The translations under genes were made by a program, and so were the position numbers. Below are positions 8,640 to 15,546 of a stretch of DNA of 37,470 bases, one piece after another (positions within the stretch are counted from its first letter, which is position 1; every line of letters starts with the position of its first letter). The notes under the pieces were generated by a model, which ran no database searches, was not told the DNA's origin, and saw nothing but the letters and a program-made list of their open reading frames with translations. The stretch is taken from NCBI GenBank assembly GCA_035534615.1, contig DATLRO010000142.1:1-37470 (forward strand), written 5' to 3'. This DNA comes from JAGWRA01 sp035534615. GTDB lineage: Bacteria > Acidobacteriota > Vicinamibacteria > Vicinamibacterales > CAVVIG01.

Positions 8640-9029
8640 CTACTGCCCGTTGATGGCGTAGCGCACCAGCCGGAATTTCTCCGCCAGCACCGTCTGCGCC
8701 GCCGAAAAATCAATCGAGGCCTGCTGCATGTTCAGCAGCTGCTGATCGAGCTGCACCGTGTTGCCGTCGCGCCGCTCCGGGAGATTGGGCGCCACCACGG
8801 TCCCGGCGTCCGCCGGCACCGTCCCCGGCAGGTCGGCCGCGTTGGTCGTCTCGAGCGGCAGCGCGCCGAGCTGCCCCGCCAGCACCGACTTGAAGTCGAC
8901 TTCGCGTGCCTTGTAGCCGGGCGTGTCCAGGTTCGCGAGATTGCCGGCCGCCACCGTCTCGCGCGCGACCGCGACCGTCATCTGCTGCCGCAGCGCCGAC
9001 ATGATGGCGGCATCGCTGATGTTCGCCAC
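8640..9029 (-). CDS. flgB: Flagellar basal-body rod protein FlgB
   Basis: A 129-residue proximal rod protein, first gene of the operon. It carries the rod motif AAGNLANLDTPGYKAREVDF near residues 28-47 and ends in a rod-type helix (VLAEKFRLVRYAINGQ). The frame is open 73 codons further upstream, but that stretch is Pro/Arg-rich and would cross the sigma-54 promoter. The GTG at 9029, preceded by a GGGAGGA ribosome site 8-9 bases away, gives the usual FlgB length. The predicted transcript start near 9095 leaves a leader of about 66 nt. Confidence 0.93.
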   Translation of the reverse strand: MANISDAAIMSALRQQMTVAVARETVAAGNLANLDTPGYKAREVDFKSVLAGQLGALPLETTNAADLPGTVPADAGTVVAPNLPERRDGNTVQLDQQLLNMQQASIDFSAAQTVLAEKFRLVRYAINGQ

Positions 9030-9105
9030 GCTTCCGTCCTCCCTGTTCAAGTTCCGGCGGAGCGACCCGATGATCCGGTCGACCGGTGCCTTCGGCGGCT
9101 CATTG

Positions 9106-9121
9106 AGCAAGATTGATGCCC
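9106..9121 (-). promoter_or_regulatory. Sigma-54 (RpoN) promoter of the flagellar operon
   Basis: On the minus strand this reads GGGCATCAATCTTGCT. It has GG and GC elements separated by exactly 10 bases and matches TGGCAC-N5-TTGCW at most fixed positions. The distance to the flgB GTG (77 bp from the -12 element) is normal. Two genes for NtrC-type factors with the machinery to activate such a promoter are in the window, the nearest being 10066-11496. Sigma-54 control of hook and basal-body genes is well known in other flagellated bacteria. Confidence 0.75.
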
Positions 9122-9247
9122 CTCGGGAGGGCGACAGCGGGAGGGCGTGGACGGGCAGGCAGATCGCCGGGCGCTGCGGCGGGCGGCCGCGGCACGGCGG
9201 GAGCGGACTGGATCGCGCAGACACGGGGAATTGTCGGCGCGGCGACA

Positions 9248-9271
9248 CCGCGGACGTTCAGGCGTCCGCGG
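9248..9271 (-). terminator. Hairpin downstream of the REC-domain gene
   Basis: A perfect 9-bp inverted repeat (CCGCGGACG / CGTCCGCGG) with a 6-base loop lies 18 bp beyond the stop of the response-regulator gene at 9289-9948. It has no T-run, so intrinsic termination is uncertain; it may only stabilise the 3' end. Confidence 0.5.
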
Positions 9272-9288
9272 CACGGCGGCGGGCCGGG

Positions 9289-9948
9289 TTACTTCGGACC
9301 GTCGCCGCGGATCTCGCGGAACAGCTCCTCAATCCGCTCGAACCGCCGATCGCGCAGGTCGCCGACCATGGCTTCAATCCGGGCCAGACGGCTGTCGAGC
9401 GCGTCCAAACGCGCCAGCAGAAGCGGCGAACTTTCGCTCGTTTCTCGCGCCGCCGGGCGGTCACCGACCTGCCGGGACAGCTGTCGATTTTCCGTCTCCA
9501 GCGCCATGCGGTCCGTCAAACGATTGACGATGACGTCGATCTGGCCGAGCGAAAACGGCTTCGTCAGATAGTCGTAGGCGCCGAAGCGCACCGCCTGGAT
9601 CGCCGAATCGAGCGACGCGTAGCCGGTGATGATGACCACGTACGAGGAGGGGCTCACCTCCTTGGCGGCGCGCAGCACCGCCAGGCCGTCGGCGCCTGGC
9701 AGCTGTAAGTCCGTCATTATCAAGCCGAAACGGGCCGGCGCGCGCTCGATCGCCGTGATGGCCGCCCGTCCGTCCGCGGCCGAGCTCACCTCGAACCCGC
9801 GGTCGCGGAAGTACTCGACCAGCAGCTCGCGGACGTCGGCCTCGTCATCAACGACCAGGACCTCGAACGGACGACCCGCCGGGCTGGCTGCTGGCATTGA
9901 CTTTGCTGCTCCGAGGGACGGGTGTGTCCCGATTTTCGTAATCGGCAT
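9289..9948 (-). CDS. Response regulator: REC domain plus coiled-coil tail, no DNA-binding domain
   Basis: A 219-residue protein with a complete receiver domain: acidic pair VVDDEAD, phospho-acceptor Asp80 in IMTDLQLPG, the switch region VVIITGYAS and the Lys of YDYLTKPFS. After REC come about 85 residues rich in Arg, Glu and Leu (LDALDSRLARIEAMVGDLRD, then RFERIEELFREI), predicted to be coiled coil. No AAA+, HTH or enzymatic output is present. The ATG at 9948 is used here; an internal ATG at 9897 (MPAASPAGRPFEV) would start just before REC and is a fair alternative. It is divergent from an NtrC-type activator gene and sits directly upstream of the flagellar operon. It may work as a phosphate sink or protein-interaction output in that circuit; the partner is not known. 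Confidence 0.85.
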   Translation of the reverse strand: MPITKIGTHPSLGAAKSMPAASPAGRPFEVLVVDDEADVRELLVEYFRDRGFEVSSAADGRAAITAIERAPARFGLIMTDLQLPGADGLAVLRAAKEVSPSSYVVIITGYASLDSAIQAVRFGAYDYLTKPFSLGQIDVIVNRLTDRMALETENRQLSRQVGDRPAARETSESSPLLLARLDALDSRLARIEAMVGDLRDRRFERIEELFREIRGDGPK

Positions 9949-9958
9949 GATGGCGATT

Positions 9959-9980
9959 TCTGTGAAGACTCTGTGAAGAC
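9959..9980. repeat. Perfect 11-bp tandem repeat in the divergent control region
   Basis: TCTGTGAAGAC occurs twice head to tail with no gap. Seen as CTGTGAA-N4-CTGTGAA it has the spacing of OmpR/PhoB-family direct-repeat operators, with one helical turn between half-sites. It lies 11 bp upstream of the 9948 start codon and about 25-45 bp before the possible promoter of the gene at 10066. Confidence 0.6.
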
Positions 9981-10003
9981 CCTGACGGCCCGAACCACTT
10001 AAC

Positions 10004-10034
10004 TTGTGCGAGCCCAACCCGCTATGGGTATAAT
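10004..10034 (+). promoter_or_regulatory. Candidate sigma-70 promoter for the NtrC-type regulator
   Basis: A perfect TATAAT (10029-10034) has a weak TTGTGC at 10004-10009, 19 bp upstream. The predicted transcript start near 10041 would exclude the in-frame ATGs at 10024 and 10033 as translation starts and supports the GTG at 10066. Confidence 0.45.
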
Positions 10035-10065
10035 GCCACTCCACTCGCTCGGAACAGAGACCAAC

Positions 10066-11496
10066 GTGCTGCCAGAAGCCGCTGACCCCGGTCCGGTACG
10101 GCGTCCCCGCCCCTGCGTGCTGGTGGTCGAGGACGAAGCGGACCTGCGGGGACTCGTCGCGGAGTCCCTGGAGGCCGACGGATTCGCCGTGGCCCAGGCT
10201 CCCGATGCGGCCGAAGCCCATGCCCGTCTCAAGGGGTTCGCCTACGACGCGCTCGTCATCGACCTGCGCCTGCCGGATGCCGACGGCATGGACGTGCTGG
10301 CGGCCGCGCTGGAACGATACCCCAAGATCGTGGCCGTGGTCATCACCGGATATGGCGGGGTGACGGAGGCGGTGGCGGCCATCAAGCACGGGGCCACCGA
10401 CTTCCTGATCAAGCCGTTCCAGCTGACGCAGCTCGCCCGCATCCTGCACGCCGCCGTCAACGAGCCGCGCCTGCGCGAGGAGAACGCCACGCTGCGCGCC
10501 CAGCTGCACGAACGGTACCGGTTCGACAACGTCATCGGCCAGAGCCCGTCGATGCAGCACGTGTTCTCGACGCTGGAACTGGTGTCGCCGATGAACAGCA
10601 CCGTGCTGATCCAGGGCGAGACCGGCACCGGCAAGGAACTGATCGCGCGGACCATTCACCACAACAGCCCGCGGGCCGAGCAGCGCTTCGTCGGGTTCAA
10701 CGCTGCCGCCATCCCCGAGCCGCTCGCCGAGACCGAGCTGTTCGGGCACGCCAAGGGGGCGTTCACCGGGGCGGTCAGCGGCCGCGTCGGCCGCTTCGAG
10801 CTCGCGCACAAGGGGACGCTGTTCATCGACGAAGTGGCGCTGATGTCGCTGCCGCTCCAGGCCAAGCTGCTGCGGGCGCTCCAGGAGCGCGAGATCGAGC
10901 GGGTCGGCGAATCGAAGTCGATCAAGTTCGACGCCCGCGTGATCGCCGCCGCCAACACCGACCTGCGCAAGCTGGTGAAGGCCGGGACGTTCCGCGAGGA
11001 TCTCTTCTACCGCCTCAACGTCATCCCGGTCACCCTGCCGGCGCTCCGCGAACGGCGCGAGGACATCCCGCTGCTCGCGCGGCACTTCGTCCAGAAGTCC
11101 TGCAAGAACAACGGGCTCGCGCTGAAGACCCTGACCCAGGAAACCGTCCGCTGTCTGATGGGCTATTCCTGGCCGGGCAACATCCGCCAGCTCGAGAACG
11201 CCATCGAACACGCCGCGGCCATGACCGGCCACGAGCGCGAGATCTCCCCCGCGAGCCTGCCCGAGGAGATCGTCGAGCCGGCCCGCTCGCTGCTGCTGCC
11301 GGCGGTCACGATCCCGGACGAAGGGATCAACTTCGCCTCCGTCGTCTCGCAGCTGGAACGGGAACTGATCCTGCGGTGCCTGGAAAAGACCGGGGGCAAC
11401 AAGCGCCAGGCGGCCCGGCTGCTCCATCTGAGCCGGACCACCCTTATCGACAAGCTGCAGCGGCTGAATCTGTCAGGACAGAGTTCGGTGGCGTGA
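10066..11496 (+). CDS. NtrC-family sigma-54-dependent response regulator, probable flagellar activator
   Basis: A protein of about 476 residues with REC, AAA+ and Fis-type HTH domains. REC has the phospho-acceptor Asp66 (VIDLRLPDADG) and Lys in LIKPFQ. The AAA+ domain has Walker A GETGTGKE at about 185-192, the sigma-54 contact loop GAFTGA at about 231-236, Walker B TLFIDEVAL and the arginine finger region FREDLFYRLNV. The C-terminal HTH reads GNKRQAARLLHLSRTTLIDK. The open frame begins at 10006, but a TATAAT overlaps the upstream ATGs, so the GTG at 10066 is preferred. It is convergent with a soluble histidine kinase gene and next to a sigma-54 flagellar promoter. An FlrC/FleR-like role is therefore likely, though not proven. 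Confidence 0.93.
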   Translation: MLPEAADPGPVRRPRPCVLVVEDEADLRGLVAESLEADGFAVAQAPDAAEAHARLKGFAYDALVIDLRLPDADGMDVLAAALERYPKIVAVVITGYGGVTEAVAAIKHGATDFLIKPFQLTQLARILHAAVNEPRLREENATLRAQLHERYRFDNVIGQSPSMQHVFSTLELVSPMNSTVLIQGETGTGKELIARTIHHNSPRAEQRFVGFNAAAIPEPLAETELFGHAKGAFTGAVSGRVGRFELAHKGTLFIDEVALMSLPLQAKLLRALQEREIERVGESKSIKFDARVIAAANTDLRKLVKAGTFREDLFYRLNVIPVTLPALRERREDIPLLARHFVQKSCKNNGLALKTLTQETVRCLMGYSWPGNIRQLENAIEHAAAMTGHEREISPASLPEEIVEPARSLLLPAVTIPDEGINFASVVSQLERELILRCLEKTGGNKRQAARLLHLSRTTLIDKLQRLNLSGQSSVA

Positions 11497-11513
11497 GGCC
11501 GCGCCGGAGGTTC

Positions 11514-11540
11514 GGATCGCCGCGTCACGCGCGGCGATCC
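11514..11540. terminator. Bidirectional hairpin between convergent genes
   Basis: GGATCGCCGCG / CGCGGCGATCC is a perfect 11-bp stem with a 5-base loop. It is placed in the 48-bp gap between the stops of the sigma-54 activator (plus) and the histidine kinase (minus). No T-run follows on either side, so it is a strong structure but not a textbook intrinsic terminator. Confidence 0.65.
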
Positions 11541-11544
11541 CGTC

Positions 11545-12324
11545 TCACTCGGCCGCTTCGAGCAGTTCCACGATGAAGGCCGCGCCCGACGCGGTCTCCT
11601 CCAGCCCCACGCGCCCGCCGTGGGCGGCCGCGATCGCCTGGGCGACCGGCAGCCCGAGCCCGATCGCTTCGTCCGCCGGGCGCGTCGTGTAGAACGGCTC
11701 GAAAATCCGCTCCGGCGCCGTGATGCCCGGCCCGGTGTCCTGCACCATCAGGTGCACGCGCCCGTCCTCCCGCCAGAGCCGGATGACGATCTTCCGCTCC
11801 GCGCCATCGGGATTCTGCGCCAGCGACTGTTCGGCGTTGATGATCAGATTGAGCAGCAGCTGCTCGAGCTGCTGCGGCGACCCGGTGACCACGCAGGTCC
11901 CCTCGATCGGCTGGTCCACGGTGGTCGTGATCCGGCTCCGTGCCTGCTGGTACCGCCGCAGCGACAGCGCGTGGTCCAGCAGCCGGTTCACCTCGACCCG
12001 CGTCCACTCCGCGCGGGAATCCCGCGCGAACGACAGCAGGTTCCGGATCGTCTCGCTGGCCCGGGTCGCGTGCGTCCCGATCTTCTCGAGCTTCGCGGTC
12101 ACGTCCGGCGGCAGGTCCTGCCGGTCCTGCAGGAGCTCGACCAGACCGGCGACCACCTGCAGCGGGTTGTTCAATTCGTGAGCGACGCCGGACACGAACT
12201 GCCCGACCATCGCGTGGCGGTTCAGATGGCGGAGCCGGTCGTCCTCCAGCCCGTAGCTCGCGATCCCGCTCCGCTCCGGATGCGCCCCACCGGCGCCCGG
12301 ACGGCCGGCCGTGTTGTCGGTCAT
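11545..12324 (-). CDS. Soluble sensor histidine kinase
   Basis: A 259-residue kinase with no membrane segment and no recognisable PAS domain. A short N-terminal part is followed by a HisKA dimerisation domain with the H-box SGVAHELNNPLQVVAGLVEL (His49), then HATPase_c with N-box LILNLIINAEQS-like sequence (LLLNLIINAEQSLA), G1 DTGPGI, F-box IFEPFYTTRP and G2 GLGLPVAQAI. The second of two adjacent ATGs (12324) is chosen because GGAGAGG abuts the first. Its stop faces the NtrC-type gene across a hairpin, which makes the two a plausible cognate pair. The small, cytoplasmic architecture resembles FlrB/FleS-type flagellar kinases without their PAS domain. Confidence 0.9.
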   Translation of the reverse strand: MTDNTAGRPGAGGAHPERSGIASYGLEDDRLRHLNRHAMVGQFVSGVAHELNNPLQVVAGLVELLQDRQDLPPDVTAKLEKIGTHATRASETIRNLLSFARDSRAEWTRVEVNRLLDHALSLRRYQQARSRITTTVDQPIEGTCVVTGSPQQLEQLLLNLIINAEQSLAQNPDGAERKIVIRLWREDGRVHLMVQDTGPGITAPERIFEPFYTTRPADEAIGLGLPVAQAIAAAHGGRVGLEETASGAAFIVELLEAAE

Positions 12325-12554
12325 CATCCTCTCCGCCCGCGCGCGCCCCCGCCGGTCGCTCCGGCCCGGCCCCCCGCGCCCCCCGGGGTCTCCGCCCAGC
12401 ATACACCGAGCGTCCCGTCTCCTCCCGGTCTTTCAAGCGATTTTCCCGCCGGCGGCCGCTCAAGCCCCTGCCGCGCCGGCCGATTACTTCGGTGCGGGCG
12501 GACTGTGCCGGACCAGCCGGGGTCCGTCGGGCCCCCTCGAAGCGGAGTCACGGT

Positions 12555-12923
12555 ATGCGTTTTCTGGTTGTGGACGACTCGTCGACGATGCGGCGGATCA
12601 TCATCAATACGCTCAACAAACTGGGCCACCAGGATGTCGTCGAAGCGGCGAACGGCCGCGAGGGGATCGACCGCCTCTCGGACGGCGGCGCCGTGGACCT
12701 GATCATCACCGACTGGAACATGCCGGAGATGAGCGGCATCGATTTCATCCGGGCGGTCCGCACCATGGACAAGCTGCGCGAGCTCCCGGTCCTCATGGTG
12801 ACGACCAACGCCGCCAAGGACGACATCGTCCAGGCGATGGAAGCCGGGGTGAACCATTACATCGTCAAGCCGTTCACGCCGGACACGTTCAAGGACAAGA
12901 TCGCGGCGGCGCTCGCCCGGTAG
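12555..12923 (+). CDS. cheY: CheY-like single-domain response regulator
   Basis: A 122-residue stand-alone receiver. It has acidic residues Asp7-Asp8 (FLVVDDSSTMRRII), phospho-acceptor Asp53 (IITDWNMPEMSGIDF), Thr in LMVTTNA and Lys in YIVKPFTPDTF. The NMPxMxGxxF and KPFTxxxxxxK features match chemotaxis CheY rather than a generic receiver. When phosphorylated it would bind FliM/FliN at the C-ring to change rotation. The ATG has GCGGAG nine bases upstream. It is followed by a 74-residue unknown gene and an HDOD gene on the same strand. Other che genes are not in the window. Confidence 0.9.
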   Translation: MRFLVVDDSSTMRRIIINTLNKLGHQDVVEAANGREGIDRLSDGGAVDLIITDWNMPEMSGIDFIRAVRTMDKLRELPVLMVTTNAAKDDIVQAMEAGVNHYIVKPFTPDTFKDKIAAALAR

Positions 12924-12992
12924 CGCCGCCGCCCGCCGGGCGACGGACGCGCCCGGCGGCTGCCGTGGCGGCGGCCGGCGCCAAGGAGCGTT

Positions 12993-13217
12993 GTGTTGGA
13001 TCCGAGAATGATCCCCGTCCTCACGCGAACGACCGAAGACCTCTTCGAGACGATGGTCTTCCATCCCGTCGTGCCGGGCCATCCCGGCACCATCCATCGC
13101 GTCGTCTGTCCGTTCCGCTTCGACAACGAAGACATCTTCGTGGAGCTGGTCCTGACCCGGGCGGGCCAGCCCCGGCCTGGCGAGATGTCCCAGGAGGCGT
13201 CCAGGTGCTCACGCTGA
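12993..13217 (+). CDS. Small protein of unknown function, possibly CheX/CheC-like N-terminal fragment
   Basis: A 74-codon frame starting at GTG with a near-perfect AAGGAG site 5 bases upstream. It overlaps the start of the HDOD gene by 13 bases, which carries that gene's AGGAGG site within it. The start of the protein (LTRTTEDLFETMVFHPVVPG, then a beta-rich CPFRFDNEDIFVELVLTR) vaguely resembles the opening helix and first strands of CheX/CheC-type phosphatases. It is only half their length and lacks the catalytic E/N helix. It may be a genuine small protein or a shortened relative. Its position between cheY and an HDOD gene suggests a chemotaxis or motility role. Confidence 0.65.
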   Translation: MLDPRMIPVLTRTTEDLFETMVFHPVVPGHPGTIHRVVCPFRFDNEDIFVELVLTRAGQPRPGEMSQEASRCSR

Positions 13218-14023
13218 AAAGCCGACTCGCCGACTGCGACACCTCGCTCCCGATGCTGCCGGATCTCGCCACCCGGGTCATCGAGATGACGGCCGACCCC
13301 GACACGTCGGCCGCGCAGCTGGTGCGCATCGTCTCCAAGGATCAGGTGCTGGCGTCCCGGCTGCTGGCGCTCGCCAACTCGGCGTACTGCGCCCCGATGC
13401 GCGAGATCTCCACCGTCACCGAAGCGGTCGTCCGGATCGGCACGACCGCCGTGCGGAACCTGGTCGTGACCATCTCCTTCTATTCGCGGATGTACGACCA
13501 GAAGCTCTACGGCCAGAACGGCCGCCGGCTGGTGGACCACAGCATCGGCACCGCCTACCTCGCCCGGCTGGTCGCCGACCGCGCCGCCACATCCGAAGAC
13601 GAGGCGTTCCTGTCCGGCCTGCTCCACGACATCGGCAAGCTCGTGATCCTGAAGCTGGCGCACGACCACGAGCGGCAGACCGGCGTCCGCATGGACCCGC
13701 GCGAACTCGAGGACGTGCTCGTGGAGGCGCACGCGGAGATCGGCGCCCGGATGCTCCATCGCTGGAACCTGCCGACCACGCTCGAAGAGCCGATCCTCTA
13801 CCATCACGACTACCGCCAGGCCACCCGCTACCCCCGCGAGACGGCCGTCGTCTACCTGGCGAACGTGTTGAGCCACCGCTATGGATTCGGCTGCGAGCCG
13901 CACGTCGCCGATCCGCTGGCGGATCCGGTCTGCGGGGAACTGGGCATCGACGAGGCCTGGATGCAGGATACCGACCTGCACGCGCCCGGCCTGTACGAGG
14001 TCGCCCGCCAGGTCCTGGCCTGA
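13205..14023 (+). CDS. HDOD domain protein
   Basis: A 272-residue protein starting at GTG (13205) with AGGAGG eight bases upstream. Nearly the whole length is an HDOD domain: LPDLATRVIEMTADPDTSAA at the start, VRIVSKDQVLASRLLALANS, EAVVRIGTTAVRNLVVTISF, and an HD-like segment (FLSGLLHDIGKLVILKLAHD). HDOD proteins are non-hydrolytic or poorly characterised HD relatives that often sit with signalling and motility genes. Here it follows cheY and a small unknown gene and probably shares their transcript. No output domain follows. The exact role is unknown. Confidence 0.9.
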   Translation: MLTLKSRLADCDTSLPMLPDLATRVIEMTADPDTSAAQLVRIVSKDQVLASRLLALANSAYCAPMREISTVTEAVVRIGTTAVRNLVVTISFYSRMYDQKLYGQNGRRLVDHSIGTAYLARLVADRAATSEDEAFLSGLLHDIGKLVILKLAHDHERQTGVRMDPRELEDVLVEAHAEIGARMLHRWNLPTTLEEPILYHHDYRQATRYPRETAVVYLANVLSHRYGFGCEPHVADPLADPVCGELGIDEAWMQDTDLHAPGLYEVARQVLA

Positions 14024-14050
14024 ACGAGCCTCTCCGGGCTCTTCGCGCCA

Positions 14051-14080
14051 GGGCGTCCAGTCGTGGGACGCCCGCGTCCC
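14051..14080. promoter_or_regulatory. Overlapping dyads: hairpin after the HDOD gene and possible upstream activator site
   Basis: Three half-sites overlap. GGGCGTCC (14051-14058) pairs with GGACGCCC (14066-14073). GGGACGC (14065-14071) pairs with GCGTCCC (14074-14080), separated by two bases. The first can form a stem-loop 28 bp after the HDOD stop and could end that transcript, though without a T-run. The second is a compact dyad centred about 120 bp before the predicted sigma-54 start, a normal distance for an NtrC-type enhancer. The sequence alone does not separate the two readings. Confidence 0.45.
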
Positions 14081-14165
14081 GGTTTCGGACAATCCGGCCT
14101 GCCCCGCCGCCGCCGAGCAGTGTATAATCCCAGACGTATCAATCAATTAGTACTGCGCCGCGGTC

Positions 14166-14181
14166 TGGCATGACCGTTGAT
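14166..14181 (+). promoter_or_regulatory. Candidate sigma-54 promoter of the efflux operon
   Basis: TGGCATGACCGTTGAT matches TGGCACG-N4-TTGCW except for C to T in the -24 box and C to A at the -12 GC, the latter being a serious deviation. It lies 64 bp before the ATG of the membrane-fusion gene. The operon itself encodes an NtrC-type regulator. A TATAAT at 14123-14128 without a clear -35 box is an alternative sigma-70 start. Confidence 0.5.
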
Positions 14182-14244
14182 GGATGACGGGCGTGATCGT
14201 TTTTGCGACGGTTTCCGTCTAAGCATCCAAAGTTCACTTCGCCT

Positions 14245-15501
14245 ATGGATATTGCCCGCCCGTCCTCAGTCGCTCGCAACAAACGCCGCCGGCGGATCTT
14301 CTATTTCGCCGGGGGCCTGGTGGCCGTGGCGCTCATCACGCTGGGCCTGTCGCGCCTCAAGCCGGCGGCGCCGACCGTGGACCGGTCGACCGTCTGGATC
14401 GACACGGTCAAACGGGGGTCCATGCTCCGGCAGGTGCGGGGGCTGGGGACGCTGGTTCCTGAGGACATCACCTGGATTCCGGCCACGACCGACGGCCGGG
14501 TCGAGCGGATTCTCATCTACCCCGGCACGCCGGTGAAGCCGGACAGCGTCATTCTGCTGCTGAGCAACCAGCAGCTGCAGCAGCAGGCCGAGGACGCGGA
14601 GCTGCAGCTGAAGGCGGCGGAAGCCGACCTGGCGAGTCTCCGCGTGAAGCTCGCCAACGATACGCTGGCGCAGCAGTCGTCGGTCGCCCAGGTGCAGTCC
14701 GATTACACCCAGGCCCAGATGCAGGCGACGGTCAACGAAGAGCTGACCAAGGAGCAGCTGCTGGCGGCGCTCATCACGCGGCAGTCGATCGTCAAGGCCG
14801 AGCAGCTGAAGACCCAGCTGGCGCTCGCCAAGGCGCAGCTCAACGGCGCGTCGCGGTCGACGACCGCCCAGGTGGCGGCGCAGGAAGCCAAGGTCGACCA
14901 GCTCCGTGCGCTCTACCGGCTGCGGCAGTCCCAGGTGGAGGCGCTGAAGGTGCGTGCCGGCATCGCCGGCGTGCTGCAGGCGGTGCCGGTCGACGTCGGC
15001 CAGCGGGTGACCGACACGACGAACCTGGCCCGGGTCGTCGATCCGACGAAGCTCAAGGCGGAGCTGAAGATCGCCGAGACCCAGGCCAAGGACATCCAGA
15101 TCGGCCAGCTCGCCTCGATCGACACGCGGAACGGGGTGGTCGAGGGGCACGTGTCCCGGATCGATCCGGCCGTCCAGAACGGCACCGTCACGGTCGACGT
15201 GCGGATGCAGGGGCCGCTGCCCAGGGGGGCCCGCCCGGATCTGAGCGTCGACGGCACGATCCAGCTGGAGCGGCTGACGAACGTGCTCTACGTCGGCCGG
15301 CCGGCGTTCGGGCAGGAGAACAGCACCGTCGGCCTGTTCAAGCTGGTCGACGGCGGCGACGAGGCGGTCCGCACGCAGGTCAAGCTGGGTCGCAGTTCGG
15401 TGAACACCGTCGAAATCCTGGGCGGCCTGAAGGCAGGCGACCAGGTCATCCTGTCGGACATGTCGGCGTGGGATGCCGTGGATCGCGTTCGCCTGAAGTA
15501 G
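14245..15501 (+). CDS. Efflux periplasmic adaptor (HlyD/MacA-like membrane-fusion protein)
   Basis: A 418-residue protein from the ATG at 14245. The Arg-rich N-terminus (ARNKRRRRIFYFAGGLVAVA) leads into one membrane helix at about residues 17-37. It then has a barrel-sandwich/lipoyl half (DGRVERILIYPGTPVKPDSV), a long Gln/Ala/Leu-rich coiled coil at about 105-235, the second lipoyl half (VRAGIAGVLQAVPVDVGQRV) and a beta-barrel plus membrane-proximal domain (ILGGLKAGDQVILSDMSAWD). Such adaptors link an inner-membrane ABC permease to an outer-membrane channel. It is followed 45 bp later by a MacB-type ATPase. A possible sigma-54 promoter lies 64 bp upstream. An upstream in-frame TTG at 14203 is less likely. 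No outer-membrane factor gene is seen here. Confidence 0.92.
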   Translation: MDIARPSSVARNKRRRRIFYFAGGLVAVALITLGLSRLKPAAPTVDRSTVWIDTVKRGSMLRQVRGLGTLVPEDITWIPATTDGRVERILIYPGTPVKPDSVILLLSNQQLQQQAEDAELQLKAAEADLASLRVKLANDTLAQQSSVAQVQSDYTQAQMQATVNEELTKEQLLAALITRQSIVKAEQLKTQLALAKAQLNGASRSTTAQVAAQEAKVDQLRALYRLRQSQVEALKVRAGIAGVLQAVPVDVGQRVTDTTNLARVVDPTKLKAELKIAETQAKDIQIGQLASIDTRNGVVEGHVSRIDPAVQNGTVTVDVRMQGPLPRGARPDLSVDGTIQLERLTNVLYVGRPAFGQENSTVGLFKLVDGGDEAVRTQVKLGRSSVNTVEILGGLKAGDQVILSDMSAWDAVDRVRLK

Positions 15502-15546
15502 CCGCCGCGGCCGCCCGCCCGGGTCCGCCGCGCACGAGGAGCGCTC

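Noticed and set aside
9029..9248. A longer FlgB starting at 9248
   Set aside because: The extra 73 residues are Pro/Arg-rich, unlike any FlgB, and the region contains the sigma-54 promoter.
9289..11427. A 712-residue minus-strand protein ending in a REC domain
   Set aside because: Only the part after about 9948 is real. The upstream portion is antisense to the NtrC-type activator and crosses a divergent promoter region.
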